NCBI GenBank assembly: GCA_905216095.1
Contig: CAJMSQ010000001.1
Coordinates: 1 to 64,000 of the forward strand
Length of the DNA stretch: 64,000 bases
Direction: 5' to 3'
Source: an uncultured bacterium
Lineage (GTDB): Bacteria > Bacteroidota > Bacteroidia > Bacteroidales > Bacteroidaceae
The notes under the pieces were generated by a model. It was not told the DNA's origin. It ran no database searches and was given only the letters and a program-made list of their open reading frames with translations. Below, one piece after another: positions 25,876 through 32,868 of this stretch. Within the stretch, counting starts at the first letter, position 1. Every line of letters begins with the position of its first letter. The position numbers and the translations under genes are program-made.

Positions 25876-26267
25876 GGATGACGTTCCTTGTGCCTGACCG
25901 GTTGCTTCCTTTCCGGTTTGACGGTCTCGACGAAGTGCACTTCACGTATGCCTTTGGCGTTGATGGCGGCGTCCTGTATGCGGATGATGCCTACCTCGTA
26001 GGTCCCGGGCGGGACTTCGCGGGTGTATGTCATCCTTCCGCCGGGCGGGATTTTCCGGCAGAGGGCGGCAAAGAAGCTGTCGGCTTCGGCTGCCGAGAAT
26101 ACCCGGACCATGCGGATGTCCGTCTGCCGCGAGGTGCGGGGCTGTCCCACCGGCTTGCCGCCGGGAAACAGCTCCCCCCTCTCCGGCCGGTAGTCCGGGA
26201 CTTCCGTACATGCCCCCGTGGCCGCCACAATGGCCAGCCAGACTGCCGTTTGTCTCATCAGGCCCAT
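25872..26267 (-). CDS. Small lipoprotein
   Basis: A 131-residue protein with a lipoprotein signal (AIVAATGAC lipobox). The mature part has a small beta-rich region (REVPPGTYEVGIIRIQDAAI). No family is recognised. It lies between the muramidase gene (7-bp gap) and the candidate peptidase gene (4-bp overlap), so it belongs to the same operon and may anchor or regulate those enzymes at the envelope. Confidence 0.7.
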   Translation of the reverse strand: MGLMRQTAVWLAIVAATGACTEVPDYRPERGELFPGGKPVGQPRTSRQTDIRMVRVFSAAEADSFFAALCRKIPPGGRMTYTREVPPGTYEVGIIRIQDAAINAKGIREVHFVETVKPERKQPVRHKERHP

Positions 26268-26274
26268 CTTGTCT

Positions 26275-27075
26275 TTATCCGGAAAATGAGTCGTATGCCT
26301 TTTTCAGTCTGGTGTGATAGCTGTTTTGGGCATATCCCGGTCCGTTGTACCGGCTGGCAAATCCCGCCCAGTCCTTCCGCTGCAGGTAGGGCAGCATACC
26401 GGCCGATTTCATGAAGCGTGCCGACAGCAGCAGCTGGTGCAGCTCGCTCTTGTGCATCATGCCGACAAAGCCGGCCACGCTCTTTTCGCCGCAGGCGGCA
26501 TAATTGAATCCCATAATCTGGAACATGCCCCAGCTGGCCGAGGCATCCGCCGCTTCGCGGTGTATCGCACGGGCCTTTTCGAGCCGGTCATATTCTTTCA
26601 TGCCTCCGGCATAGTGTTTACTGCTCCAATGGGGATAGAGGATGTTTTCGTTTCCCGCAGTGTGGCGTTCGGGACTGATGCCCCGTTTCTTCAGCTGTTG
26701 CCAGAAGATGTGCCCCTCGAAGAGGATGACCGGTTTTCCGGGGGCGAAGAAACCGCCGTATTTCCCGCTTTCCACGGTCTTGACCGCTTTCAGTGCGGCC
26801 GGTTCCACGTCCAGTAGCCGGGCGGTCAGTTCAAGGTCCTTTTCGGTCAGTTCCATGCCGTCGCCGCGGTCGGCAAAGAACAATGCCTCCCATGTCCGGT
26901 AGCCGGCAATCCCGTCGGCTGTCAGGCCGTGCCGGTGCTGGAACTCCATGACGGCCTGCCTGGTCCCGTTCCCGAAAACGCCGTCGGCGGCCAGTGCGAA
27001 GCCGTGCCGTATTAACATTTGCTGGAGGGTGGTTACTGTCTCTTTTCCGGCGCTGTTGTCTGATACTGTCTTCAT
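26275..27075 (-). CDS. Peptidoglycan-binding N-acetylmuramidase (endolysin-like)
   Basis: A 266-residue protein. Residues about 10-62 form a PG_binding_1 domain (LQQMLIRHGFALAADGVFGN, then AVMEFQHRHGLTADGI). Residues about 75-265 match the N-acetylmuramidase domain (DUF3380) of phage-type lysins, with a likely catalytic Glu in LKAVKTVESGKYGG and the segment ADASASWGMFQIMGFNYAAC. There is no signal peptide, so release would need lysis or another route. ATG 27075 is chosen because the longer frame runs through the promoter leader. It heads the muramidase/lipoprotein/peptidase operon. Confidence 0.9.
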   Translation of the reverse strand: MKTVSDNSAGKETVTTLQQMLIRHGFALAADGVFGNGTRQAVMEFQHRHGLTADGIAGYRTWEALFFADRGDGMELTEKDLELTARLLDVEPAALKAVKTVESGKYGGFFAPGKPVILFEGHIFWQQLKKRGISPERHTAGNENILYPHWSSKHYAGGMKEYDRLEKARAIHREAADASASWGMFQIMGFNYAACGEKSVAGFVGMMHKSELHQLLLSARFMKSAGMLPYLQRKDWAGFASRYNGPGYAQNSYHTRLKKAYDSFSG

Positions 27076-27100
27076 TGTCGTGGTTTGTTTTTTTCTGTTT

Positions 27101-27159
27101 GTTCCTACTCTCTTCGCATCCGGCTTTTCGGAATCCGCCGTTCTGTCGTGTGAACCTGT
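27101..27159 (-). promoter_or_regulatory. Conserved 5' leader element (copy 1)
   Basis: In mRNA sense this reads ACAGGTTCACA, GAC, a short gap, TCCGAAAAGCC, then AGAGTAGGAAC. A second copy precedes the gene at 31999. It lies between the predicted transcription start and the muramidase start codon, so it is transcribed. Confidence 0.6.
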
Positions 27160-27164
27160 CGGGG

Positions 27165-27207
27165 CAAAGGTAGGGCACACGGGGCGGAACGGCGAAAAGC
27201 GTTTGAC
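27165..27207 (-). promoter_or_regulatory. Promoter with shared upstream motif (muramidase operon)
   Basis: The -7 box TACCTTTG is at 27172 to 27165. The motif GTCAAACGCTTTTCGC lies at 27207 to 27192. The distance between the -7 box and the GTCAAAC core is 29 bp, as at the other two promoters of this locus. There is no good -33 box, consistent with an activated promoter. Confidence 0.75.
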
Positions 27208-27237
27208 AGACGGCCGTAATGTCCGACGGGCGGCGCG

Positions 27238-27729
27238 TCACGGTTCTTTCCTGGGTTTCCGCACGCCCAGAAAGGTGAAGCGGGCCAGGAAATCCTTTCT
27301 GTACCGGCGGCCTATGGGCAGCAGCCGGTTTCCGATTTTCACGCAGTTGCCCATCAGCGACTCCATGTGTCTGAGGTGGATGATGCAGGAACGGTGGATT
27401 TGTATGAAGTCCTGTTCGGGTAGTTCGCTCCGTATGACGGAGAGGTTGAACGAAACGGTCAGGCTGCGGCCGTCTTCCAGGCGGATGATGCTGTAACTTC
27501 CGTCCGCCTCCACGCATTCTATCTCGTCCAGCGCAACTTTGAGATAGTCGTTTTGCCGCCATATCAGCACGTACTTCTTTTCCGGTATCGTATAGGCGAC
27601 GTCCGGACCGGTGGCGGTGATGCCGAGGATGATTTCCTCGCCGTTTGCGTTCCTGACGACACGTACCGGAACATCTGCCATGTGTTCGGGCAGGACGATT
27701 ACCAACTGTTGATTCTTTTTCATTCCCAA
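27238..27729 (-). CDS. LytTR-family DNA-binding regulator without receiver domain
   Basis: A 163-residue protein. The C-terminal 100 residues are a LytTR domain: DEIECVEADGSYSIIRLEDG, then FIQIHRSCIIHLRHM and IGNRLLPIGRRYRKDFLARF. The first 55 residues lack a response-regulator fold, so it is a stand-alone LytTR protein. It lies between two operons that share a promoter motif and is the obvious candidate to bind it. No copy of that motif precedes its own gene, so autoregulation is not supported. Confidence 0.9.
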   Translation of the reverse strand: MGMKKNQQLVIVLPEHMADVPVRVVRNANGEEIILGITATGPDVAYTIPEKKYVLIWRQNDYLKVALDEIECVEADGSYSIIRLEDGRSLTVSFNLSVIRSELPEQDFIQIHRSCIIHLRHMESLMGNCVKIGNRLLPIGRRYRKDFLARFTFLGVRKPRKEP

Positions 27730-28128
27730 CGTGTGTTTACCTACAAATCAAAAAAGTCCGTCACCGGCCAGCAAAACCGTTTTGCGGGCAGCTGTAATTC
27801 TGGACGAACGACAGTTTTCTTATTGTAAGTAATCACGGGAAAATGCGGAAGAGACGGGGCTGCCGGATGTTGGCGTCCGTGCCGCCGTGCGGTGTAGGGT
27901 GGGGCGGCGGCCCTCTGTCTGCCGCGCATGTGCGGGACGGTTTCCGGGCGGAAACTATCCCTATGACAGGATTTCGTAAGTGCCTTTTAGTTTTTCCTAC
28001 AAGCCATGTAGGAAAAACTAAAAGGCATGTAAAAACAGCCTTCTTTTTCAGGAGGATGACGGGGCCGGTCCGGCATGTGAAAAACTCCCTGCCCGCCGCA
28101 TCGGCAGGCAGGGAGTGCAAGGGTATGT
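27730..28128. other. Intergenic region with a palindromic repeat
   Basis: No gene is seen. It holds a GCAAAAC/GTTTTGC inverted repeat near 27770 and one member of the palindromic intergenic repeat family at 27982-28026. It separates the DUF2589 operon end from the LytTR gene. Confidence 0.6.
27982..28026. repeat. Intergenic palindromic repeat, member 1
   Basis: A 20-bp perfect stem (GCCTTTTAGTTTTTCCTACA with its complement) surrounds a 5-base loop. The apex reads CTACAAGCCATGTAG, the core shared with members near 37.5, 51.7, 58.3 and 63.0 kb. It may also end the DUF2589 operon transcript. Confidence 0.8.
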
Positions 28129-28587
28129 TTAGCGGACGGTGGCGATGTAGAAATCCAGCAAGCCGGTTGTGCAGTCTCCGCTGCGGATGACGGCCCGGGC
28201 GAACAGCGCTTCCTCCTTTCCCCCGGGGCACGGCCTTGTCCGGGTCGGAAACAGATATTCCGTCAGTGTCAGCGAGGCCCTGCGGTTTATCCGTACCGTC
28301 GTCCGTATGCGGTCCGGCAGGTATTTCGTGACGGCCCGGTCCGTTCCGGGCAGCGCGTTGAGCAGCAGGTAGGCGTCTGTCCGTCTGCTTGCCCGGACGG
28401 TCCACTTCCCTGACTCCGTATGCCTCCGGGCCTTGAGGTGCGGGAAGACGGCCCTGACTGTCTCCTTCGGGAACAGCTGCCGCCCGAGCGAGCGTGCCTC
28501 CGCCTTTTCTTTACGTGCCCTTTGGGCGGCATATCCGGGAAAAAGCCGGGATACGGCATTCCGGACAATCCGGTGCAGGAACATCAT
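28129..28587 (-). CDS. Unrecognised basic protein, last gene of the DUF2589 operon
   Basis: A 152-residue, arginine-rich protein of unknown family. It starts one base after the previous gene's stop, so it is translationally coupled. No signal peptide, membrane segment or known motif is visible. GC-rich shadow frames overlap it, but the tight coupling supports this frame. Confidence 0.55.
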   Translation of the reverse strand: MMFLHRIVRNAVSRLFPGYAAQRARKEKAEARSLGRQLFPKETVRAVFPHLKARRHTESGKWTVRASRRTDAYLLLNALPGTDRAVTKYLPDRIRTTVRINRRASLTLTEYLFPTRTRPCPGGKEEALFARAVIRSGDCTTGLLDFYIATVR

Positions 28588-28588
28588 G

Positions 28589-29056
28589 TCACGGCTTGCG
28601 GAATATGACCGTGTAGTTCGTCTTCCTTCCCTTGAATGTCACTTTGAGCCGGGCGAACCCGTCCTTGACAACCGTCTGTCCGGACGTGTTTTCTTCCCAT
28701 TCCACCTTTATCAGTTCCGACTCGTATTTGTAGGTCTTGCCGAAATACTTTCTTTCTTCAGCAGGAGAGATGAAATTAATCATGGCGGTGAAAGCCTTGT
28801 TGGCGTCCCGGAATTTCGTGTAATGGAGCGTTGCCCCGTTTTCTATTTTCTTGTCTGCGGCTACGTCCTTGGCGATGAAGTCATGGAATTTCTTTTCCGT
28901 CTGTTTTTCGTCTTCGGTGTTTTCTGTCGCCTGTCGCACCATGTCCGTGTCAGCTGGTGTCGTATACTCTTGCGCGTATGTGACCGGCGTGTGGCTGTGG
29001 CTTGCCTGTACCTGCAGGGAGGCTATGCCGATAAGGATAAATAAAATCTGTTTCAT
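28589..29056 (-). CDS. Exported protein of the DUF2589 operon
   Basis: A 155-residue protein with a signal peptide (MKQILFILIGIASLQVQAS). The mature part is polar and ends in a beta-strand-like run, ARLKVTFKGRKTNYTVIFRK. No family is recognised. It lies 13 bp after the zinc-ribbon gene and 1 bp before the basic-protein gene, in one operon. Confidence 0.65.
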   Translation of the reverse strand: MKQILFILIGIASLQVQASHSHTPVTYAQEYTTPADTDMVRQATENTEDEKQTEKKFHDFIAKDVAADKKIENGATLHYTKFRDANKAFTAMINFISPAEERKYFGKTYKYESELIKVEWEENTSGQTVVKDGFARLKVTFKGRKTNYTVIFRKP

Positions 29057-29069
29057 GATAAATTGGTTT

Positions 29070-29321
29070 TTAATGTTTGAACGATTCCGCCTCTCTTACT
29101 TTCCGGGTGGCGTCCTCCACCTTCCTCAGTGCGTCCAGGGCCTTTGCGGACTGCGATTTGTCGATGGTCATCATCAGTCCGCAGTGGGGGCACATGATTC
29201 CCCCGTCGTGGAGCAACATGGAGACGCTGACCGGGATGAACATCCGGCAGACGGGGCAGTCCATGCCGCCTGCGCGCCGTTCCGCCTGCAGTCCGGTTGT
29301 TGTGATTGCTTTCTGCATCAT
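29070..29321 (-). CDS. Small zinc-ribbon protein
   Basis: An 83-residue protein with two CxxC knuckles, MDCPVC and MCPHC, forming a zinc ribbon, followed by a charged helix (ALDALRKVEDATRKVREA). It is probably a cytoplasmic adaptor or nucleic-acid contact protein. It lies between a DUF2589 gene (15-bp gap) and the exported-protein gene. Confidence 0.7.
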   Translation of the reverse strand: MMQKAITTTGLQAERRAGGMDCPVCRMFIPVSVSMLLHDGGIMCPHCGLMMTIDKSQSAKALDALRKVEDATRKVREAESFKH

Positions 29322-29336
29322 GTCAGTTCGTATGGG

Positions 29337-29987
29337 TTATTGTTGTTGTTCTTCTTCTTTCCGTCCTTCATGGTTTCCGGGCAGTTCCTCCGGTCCGTAT
29401 GATACGTCCTCCACCATGTTATTGACCGCCTTGTTCAGCAGCATGGACAGTCCGCCCGGAATGTCGGCCTGCCGCATCTTCACGTGCACCTTCATGTTCG
29501 CGCTCATGCTGCTTTGCCGGTTGTCCGCCTGCTCCGCCTTTCCGCCCGACGAGGCCGCCAGCGCCACCCTGAGGCGGGTGTCGTTGCCCGCCGGGTCGTC
29601 CTGCGCTTTCTCGCCCCGTCCCGTTTCGAACGAGAACGACGACTGCTGCTGTCTGCTGGAGGCGTCGAGCACCTGTATGTCGAAATCGAAGTCGGCCTCC
29701 TGTATCTGCAACAGCGGCAGGGGTACCAGGGTCAGCAGGGGGATGCTGACAGACTGGGTGCGCGCTCCCGAAAGGTCGCGGCTGCGGTAGTTGAACGTGA
29801 GCATCCGCAGACGCCCCGTCTTTCTTGTCCGGGCGTCGTATGACTCGAAGGCTATCTTGAACAGGTAGTCCAGGTAACGCTGCGCCGAGAGCGAGTCCGC
29901 GTCGATGGTGGCCACCAGCGGACCGGCTATCAGGTCTTTCAGCTCCATGACCTGGCTGCTTACCCTTTCGTTCTTGTCTTTACTCAT
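29337..29987 (-). CDS. DUF2589 family protein (short form)
   Basis: A 216-residue protein with the DUF2589 signature SIPLLTLVPLPLLQIQEADF in its first half. The ending is glutamine- and glutamate-rich. It is a paralogue of the larger DUF2589 protein at 30814; here the C-terminal helical extension is missing. The molecular role of DUF2589 is not established. Two copies plus a third protein in one operon suggest a hetero-oligomer. Confidence 0.8.
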   Translation of the reverse strand: MSKDKNERVSSQVMELKDLIAGPLVATIDADSLSAQRYLDYLFKIAFESYDARTRKTGRLRMLTFNYRSRDLSGARTQSVSIPLLTLVPLPLLQIQEADFDFDIQVLDASSRQQQSSFSFETGRGEKAQDDPAGNDTRLRVALAASSGGKAEQADNRQSSMSANMKVHVKMRQADIPGGLSMLLNKAVNNMVEDVSYGPEELPGNHEGRKEEEQQQ

Positions 29988-30019
29988 AATCTTTTTTTAT
30001 CTGTGAAGCCGTCGGGAGA

Positions 30020-30796
30020 CTATTCGGCATCGGTTTCGGCAGGAAGGTCGCGCGGCGATATCTTCATCCTGAGTGTCTGGATGCACTCGTCGGGCAGTTT
30101 CGCCAGTTCCTCCGACGAGACGGTGACGTCCATCGAGGTGTATCTGCCCGGCCGGCCTATCCGGACATCCTTCAGTATGCGGGGCAGCATGACACTGATG
30201 TTCGCCTGCAGGTCCTCGCGGATGGTCCGCTGCAGTTCTCCCGATGTGTCGTCGATGAAGACGTCCTCCAGGTCGGGGTGGCTGAGGAATTTGTCGTTGG
30301 TGACGAAGAGGATGCCCTCCTGCAGCATCTCGTAGTCGATGCTCCCGTCCAGGGCGATGTATTCCGCCCTGTGCCCTTTCAGGTAGCCGTAAAGTTTACG
30401 GCCCAGAAAAGCAATGAAGTTCCTTCGCAGCGTCTTTTCCCTGTTCAGCCTTGCAATCGGGCCTTCGTCTTCCGTCCCGTCGCCCTTGTGCCGGTCGATG
30501 GTCGAGAGGATACAGGTGACAATCACTTCCGACATTTCGGAGGAAAGCTCCTGTATGGTACGGAACACCAGGGTCTGGTCTATCTCGAGCACCTCGCCCG
30601 CTACGGCCTCGCCGGTGAAGCCGCAACGCAGCATCAGTTCCATCTCCCCGAGGCATACCACCGGAGGGTTCAGGGATGCCGCCTGGCTCTGGTTGCGATA
30701 GGCCGACGCCAGCTTGAGGGCGTACATGTTCGCCTCGTGCTGCGCCGAGACCATGTCGCGCAGTATGGAACCTAATATTTTGCTTAACTGGGCCAT
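30020..30796 (-). CDS. Unrecognised protein between two DUF2589 genes
   Basis: A 258-residue soluble protein with no signal peptide or membrane helix. It begins MAQLSKILGSILRDMVSAQH and is predicted largely helical with a C-terminal alpha/beta part. Gaps of 17 and 32 bp to its neighbours place it in the operon. Consistent placement between DUF2589 genes suggests a dedicated partner. No function is assigned. Confidence 0.7.
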   Translation of the reverse strand: MAQLSKILGSILRDMVSAQHEANMYALKLASAYRNQSQAASLNPPVVCLGEMELMLRCGFTGEAVAGEVLEIDQTLVFRTIQELSSEMSEVIVTCILSTIDRHKGDGTEDEGPIARLNREKTLRRNFIAFLGRKLYGYLKGHRAEYIALDGSIDYEMLQEGILFVTNDKFLSHPDLEDVFIDDTSGELQRTIREDLQANISVMLPRILKDVRIGRPGRYTSMDVTVSSEELAKLPDECIQTLRMKISPRDLPAETDAE

Positions 30797-30813
30797 AAAC
30801 TTATCGGTTCAAA

Positions 30814-31875
30814 TCAGTTGTCGTCGCCTGCCGGCTGTCCGCCTTCAGGGTTCTCCTCTTCTTCCATGGCGGCATCCATCCGGCGGACACGTTCCTGCGA
30901 TTCCGCCAGTTCGCGGGCGCGCTGCTCGTCCATGGCCCGGCGGCGTTCCGTGATGGCGTTCTGCATATCGGCCATGCGCCGCTGGTCGTTTTCCTCGCGT
31001 TCGATGCGTGCAAGTTCGCGGTTCTTCTGGTCGGTATAGGTGTCGATGGTCTTGACGATGACTTTCTTGTCGATACCCGATACGCCGACCATGTAGGACG
31101 TGGTCTTGCCCTCCACGACGGGGAGCCGGAACACCATGTTGTCGCCGTCCACCGTACCCGTCTGTCCGGGTATCTGTATTTTACCGGGCTCGAAGATGCC
31201 GTCCCGGTTCTTGTAGGTCGCGATGAGCATGAACTCTTCGCTCGGCGAGCCTTTGAACTCGAGGGCGTTCACTTCCAGCGTGCCCGACGGGTCGCTCACG
31301 TCGAGGCTGTTGCCGAGCAGTTCGAGCACCTTGGCCAGACCGGCGGGCATACTGTCCTGTCCGGCCTTCACGGCCACGTCCATCGTGTACTCCACACTGT
31401 ACTTCGACTCCTGGGTGGCCGTGGAGTCCTTCTTGCTGGAGTAGTTGGCATGGAAGTCGGCGTTCACCTTGAACAGACCGAGGTTGAGCGATGTCGAACC
31501 GGCAACGCCGGCATCGACCGACGTGCTCTCGTTCTCCACAGTCGAGCTGGAAGACGAGGCGTTGATGTTCGCCTTGAAAGCGATGTCGATGGACTGGATG
31601 GCGATGTAGGGAATCGGGACGATGGTCAGCAGCGGTACGTTGAGCTGGGCCATGCGGCCGTCCTTGATGAACTGGAACGAGACATTGACCGTCTTCTTCT
31701 CACCGGTCTCGGGGTCGGTGTTGAGTCCCACTTCCTGTATGAAGTTCCACGATGTCTTGGCTGCCATCGCCTGGGCCTCGATGCAGGCCTTGAGCGGACC
31801 GCCGATGATGTTGCCGAAAGGCAATGCCGCCAGGGCGTTGGTCGCGACTTGCGACGGAGTTGTGTCGATTGCCAT
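30814..31875 (-). CDS. DUF2589 family protein (long form), first gene of its operon
   Basis: A 353-residue protein with the DUF2589 signature NVPLLTIVPIPYIAIQSIDI, an Ser-rich beta segment, a second beta-rich region (about 200-270), and a long charged coiled-coil C-terminus (about 280-340, RELARIEREENDQRR and similar). There is no signal peptide. It is the first gene after a promoter with the shared motif. DUF2589 is a domain of unknown function; a structural or self-assembling role is a guess from its repetitive beta character. Confidence 0.82.
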   Translation of the reverse strand: MAIDTTPSQVATNALAALPFGNIIGGPLKACIEAQAMAAKTSWNFIQEVGLNTDPETGEKKTVNVSFQFIKDGRMAQLNVPLLTIVPIPYIAIQSIDIAFKANINASSSSSTVENESTSVDAGVAGSTSLNLGLFKVNADFHANYSSKKDSTATQESKYSVEYTMDVAVKAGQDSMPAGLAKVLELLGNSLDVSDPSGTLEVNALEFKGSPSEEFMLIATYKNRDGIFEPGKIQIPGQTGTVDGDNMVFRLPVVEGKTTSYMVGVSGIDKKVIVKTIDTYTDQKNRELARIEREENDQRRMADMQNAITERRRAMDEQRARELAESQERVRRMDAAMEEEENPEGGQPAGDDN

Positions 31876-31926
31876 AACTTTTGTTGGTTTGATTGGTTAA
31901 TACTGGACTTTTGCAGGTTCACGGTA

Positions 31927-31969
31927 CAAATGTACCATCCGTATGCCGCCGCGGCGAAATCCGTTTGAC
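31927..31969 (-). promoter_or_regulatory. Promoter with shared upstream motif (DUF2589 operon)
   Basis: The -7 box TACATTTG is at 31934 to 31927. The motif GTCAAACGGATTTCGC lies at 31969 to 31954, with 29 bp between the -7 box and its core. An additional CCGTT lies just upstream (31978). It drives the six-gene operon 31875 to 28129. Confidence 0.75.
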
Positions 31970-31998
31970 GAGCAACGGAAATGTTGGATGAAACCTAC

Positions 31999-32358
31999 TT
32001 ACAGGTAATAGGTTTTCTCTTTTTCCGCTTCTATTTCCAATAATTCGCCGTAATGCTCTTTGAACCAATTCTGCTCCGGCTGCGGCAATTCACTGAGGAC
32101 ATGGCATATTCCCTTTCTGCTCCCTATTTCCTCTTTCTTCATCTTCCGGTCCGTGACGTTCCATCCCGACGTGCCGGACTTGGGTTCCGTCCGGTATCCG
32201 TAATGGTCTCTATCTCCTTCTTTTGTGATATGGTAGGTCTCGCTGATGGTCGTGACATGGTACCGTCTTATATCTCTTCCGTGATAGACCGTAAACGATA
32301 TGATTTGGTTCGCTCCTTCTACGCTTACGACAATTCTGTTTCTGCTTTCTGCTGACAT
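31999..32358 (-). CDS. Small unrecognised protein co-regulated with the DUF2589 locus
   Basis: A 119-residue protein counted from ATG 32358 (MSAESRNRIVVSVEGANQII). A longer frame upstream runs through the promoter leader and is rejected. It is soluble, without signal or membrane segments; the first 45 residues look beta-rich and the end helical. It has its own promoter carrying the shared motif and a copy of the conserved leader, which ties it to the muramidase and DUF2589 operons. Confidence 0.65.
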   Translation of the reverse strand: MSAESRNRIVVSVEGANQIISFTVYHGRDIRRYHVTTISETYHITKEGDRDHYGYRTEPKSGTSGWNVTDRKMKKEEIGSRKGICHVLSELPQPEQNWFKEHYGELLEIEAEKEKTYYL

Positions 32359-32374
32359 GACTTGATGATTATGT

Positions 32375-32431
32375 GTTCCTACTCTTTGAAGGGCTTTTCG
32401 GATACCGCCCGTGATGGTCTTGTGAACCTGT
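32375..32431 (-). promoter_or_regulatory. Conserved 5' leader element (copy 2)
   Basis: It matches the element at 27101-27159 in order and near-identity (ACAGGTTCACA, GAC, TCCGAAAAGCC, AGAGTAGGAAC), while the coding sequences downstream are unrelated. Confidence 0.6.
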
Positions 32432-32435
32432 ATCG

Positions 32436-32478
32436 CGAATTTACGGTCATGCAAGCCTGTGACGGAAATCCGTTTGAC
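32436..32478 (-). promoter_or_regulatory. Promoter with shared upstream motif (small-gene unit)
   Basis: TAAATTCG (32443 to 32436) takes the place of the -7 box with one mismatch. GTCAAACGGATTTCC lies at 32478 to 32464, again 29 bp from the -7 box. Confidence 0.65.
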
Positions 32479-32552
32479 CAACGGCACGTATCCTTTACGA
32501 ACGGCATTTTCCGTCTTGCGGGGCAGGGGAGGGGCGCCGGGCAGGGGATAAA

Positions 32553-32595
32553 TAAAAAAGGTTGCGACCGGGCCTTTTCACAAAGACCCGGTCGC
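32553..32595 (-). terminator. Rho-independent terminator
   Basis: GCGACCGGG (32564-32572) pairs with CCCGGTCGC (32587-32595), and on the minus strand a T-rich run follows. It ends the small-peptide/exoprotein unit. A matching terminator is found in the other arm at 54851. Confidence 0.8.
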
Positions 32596-32654
32596 CGACA
32601 GAACTTAACAATTATAATCCGAAAATTATAAAGAGAAATAAGTTCCCCTCCTTA

Positions 32655-32840
32655 TTATTCGTTTCCGCTCCAGTCGGAGCTGTTCCAGCCGCCACGCTTG
32701 TTCGTCCAGGCGCCTGTCGATTCCTCTATCTCATTGGTATCATCCTCACGATTTACCGGCAGGGGAGAGGCATCCAGTATGGGAGTTTCGATGTTCAGCC
32801 CGACGGACTGAAGCGCGGGAGCGATATATGTCTTCTTCAT
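32655..32840 (-). CDS. 61-residue MKKTYIAP-type small protein (copy 1)
   Basis: A short protein starting MKKTYIAPALQSVGLNIETP, with an acidic centre and a Trp-rich tail, GGWNSSDWSGNE. It lies 28 bp downstream of the large exoprotein gene. The copy at 54606 differs at only a few residues. Similar short MKKTYI.P proteins are widespread in Bacteroidales and have no settled function. Confidence 0.8.
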   Translation of the reverse strand: MKKTYIAPALQSVGLNIETPILDASPLPVNREDDTNEIEESTGAWTNKRGGWNSSDWSGNE

Positions 32841-32868
32841 GATTCTTGTTGTTTTTGAATGGGTAATG

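Noticed and set aside
25225..32487. Prophage interpretation of the muramidase locus
   Set aside because: The muramidase is phage-like, but there are no terminase, portal, capsid, tail or integrase genes, and composition matches the host.
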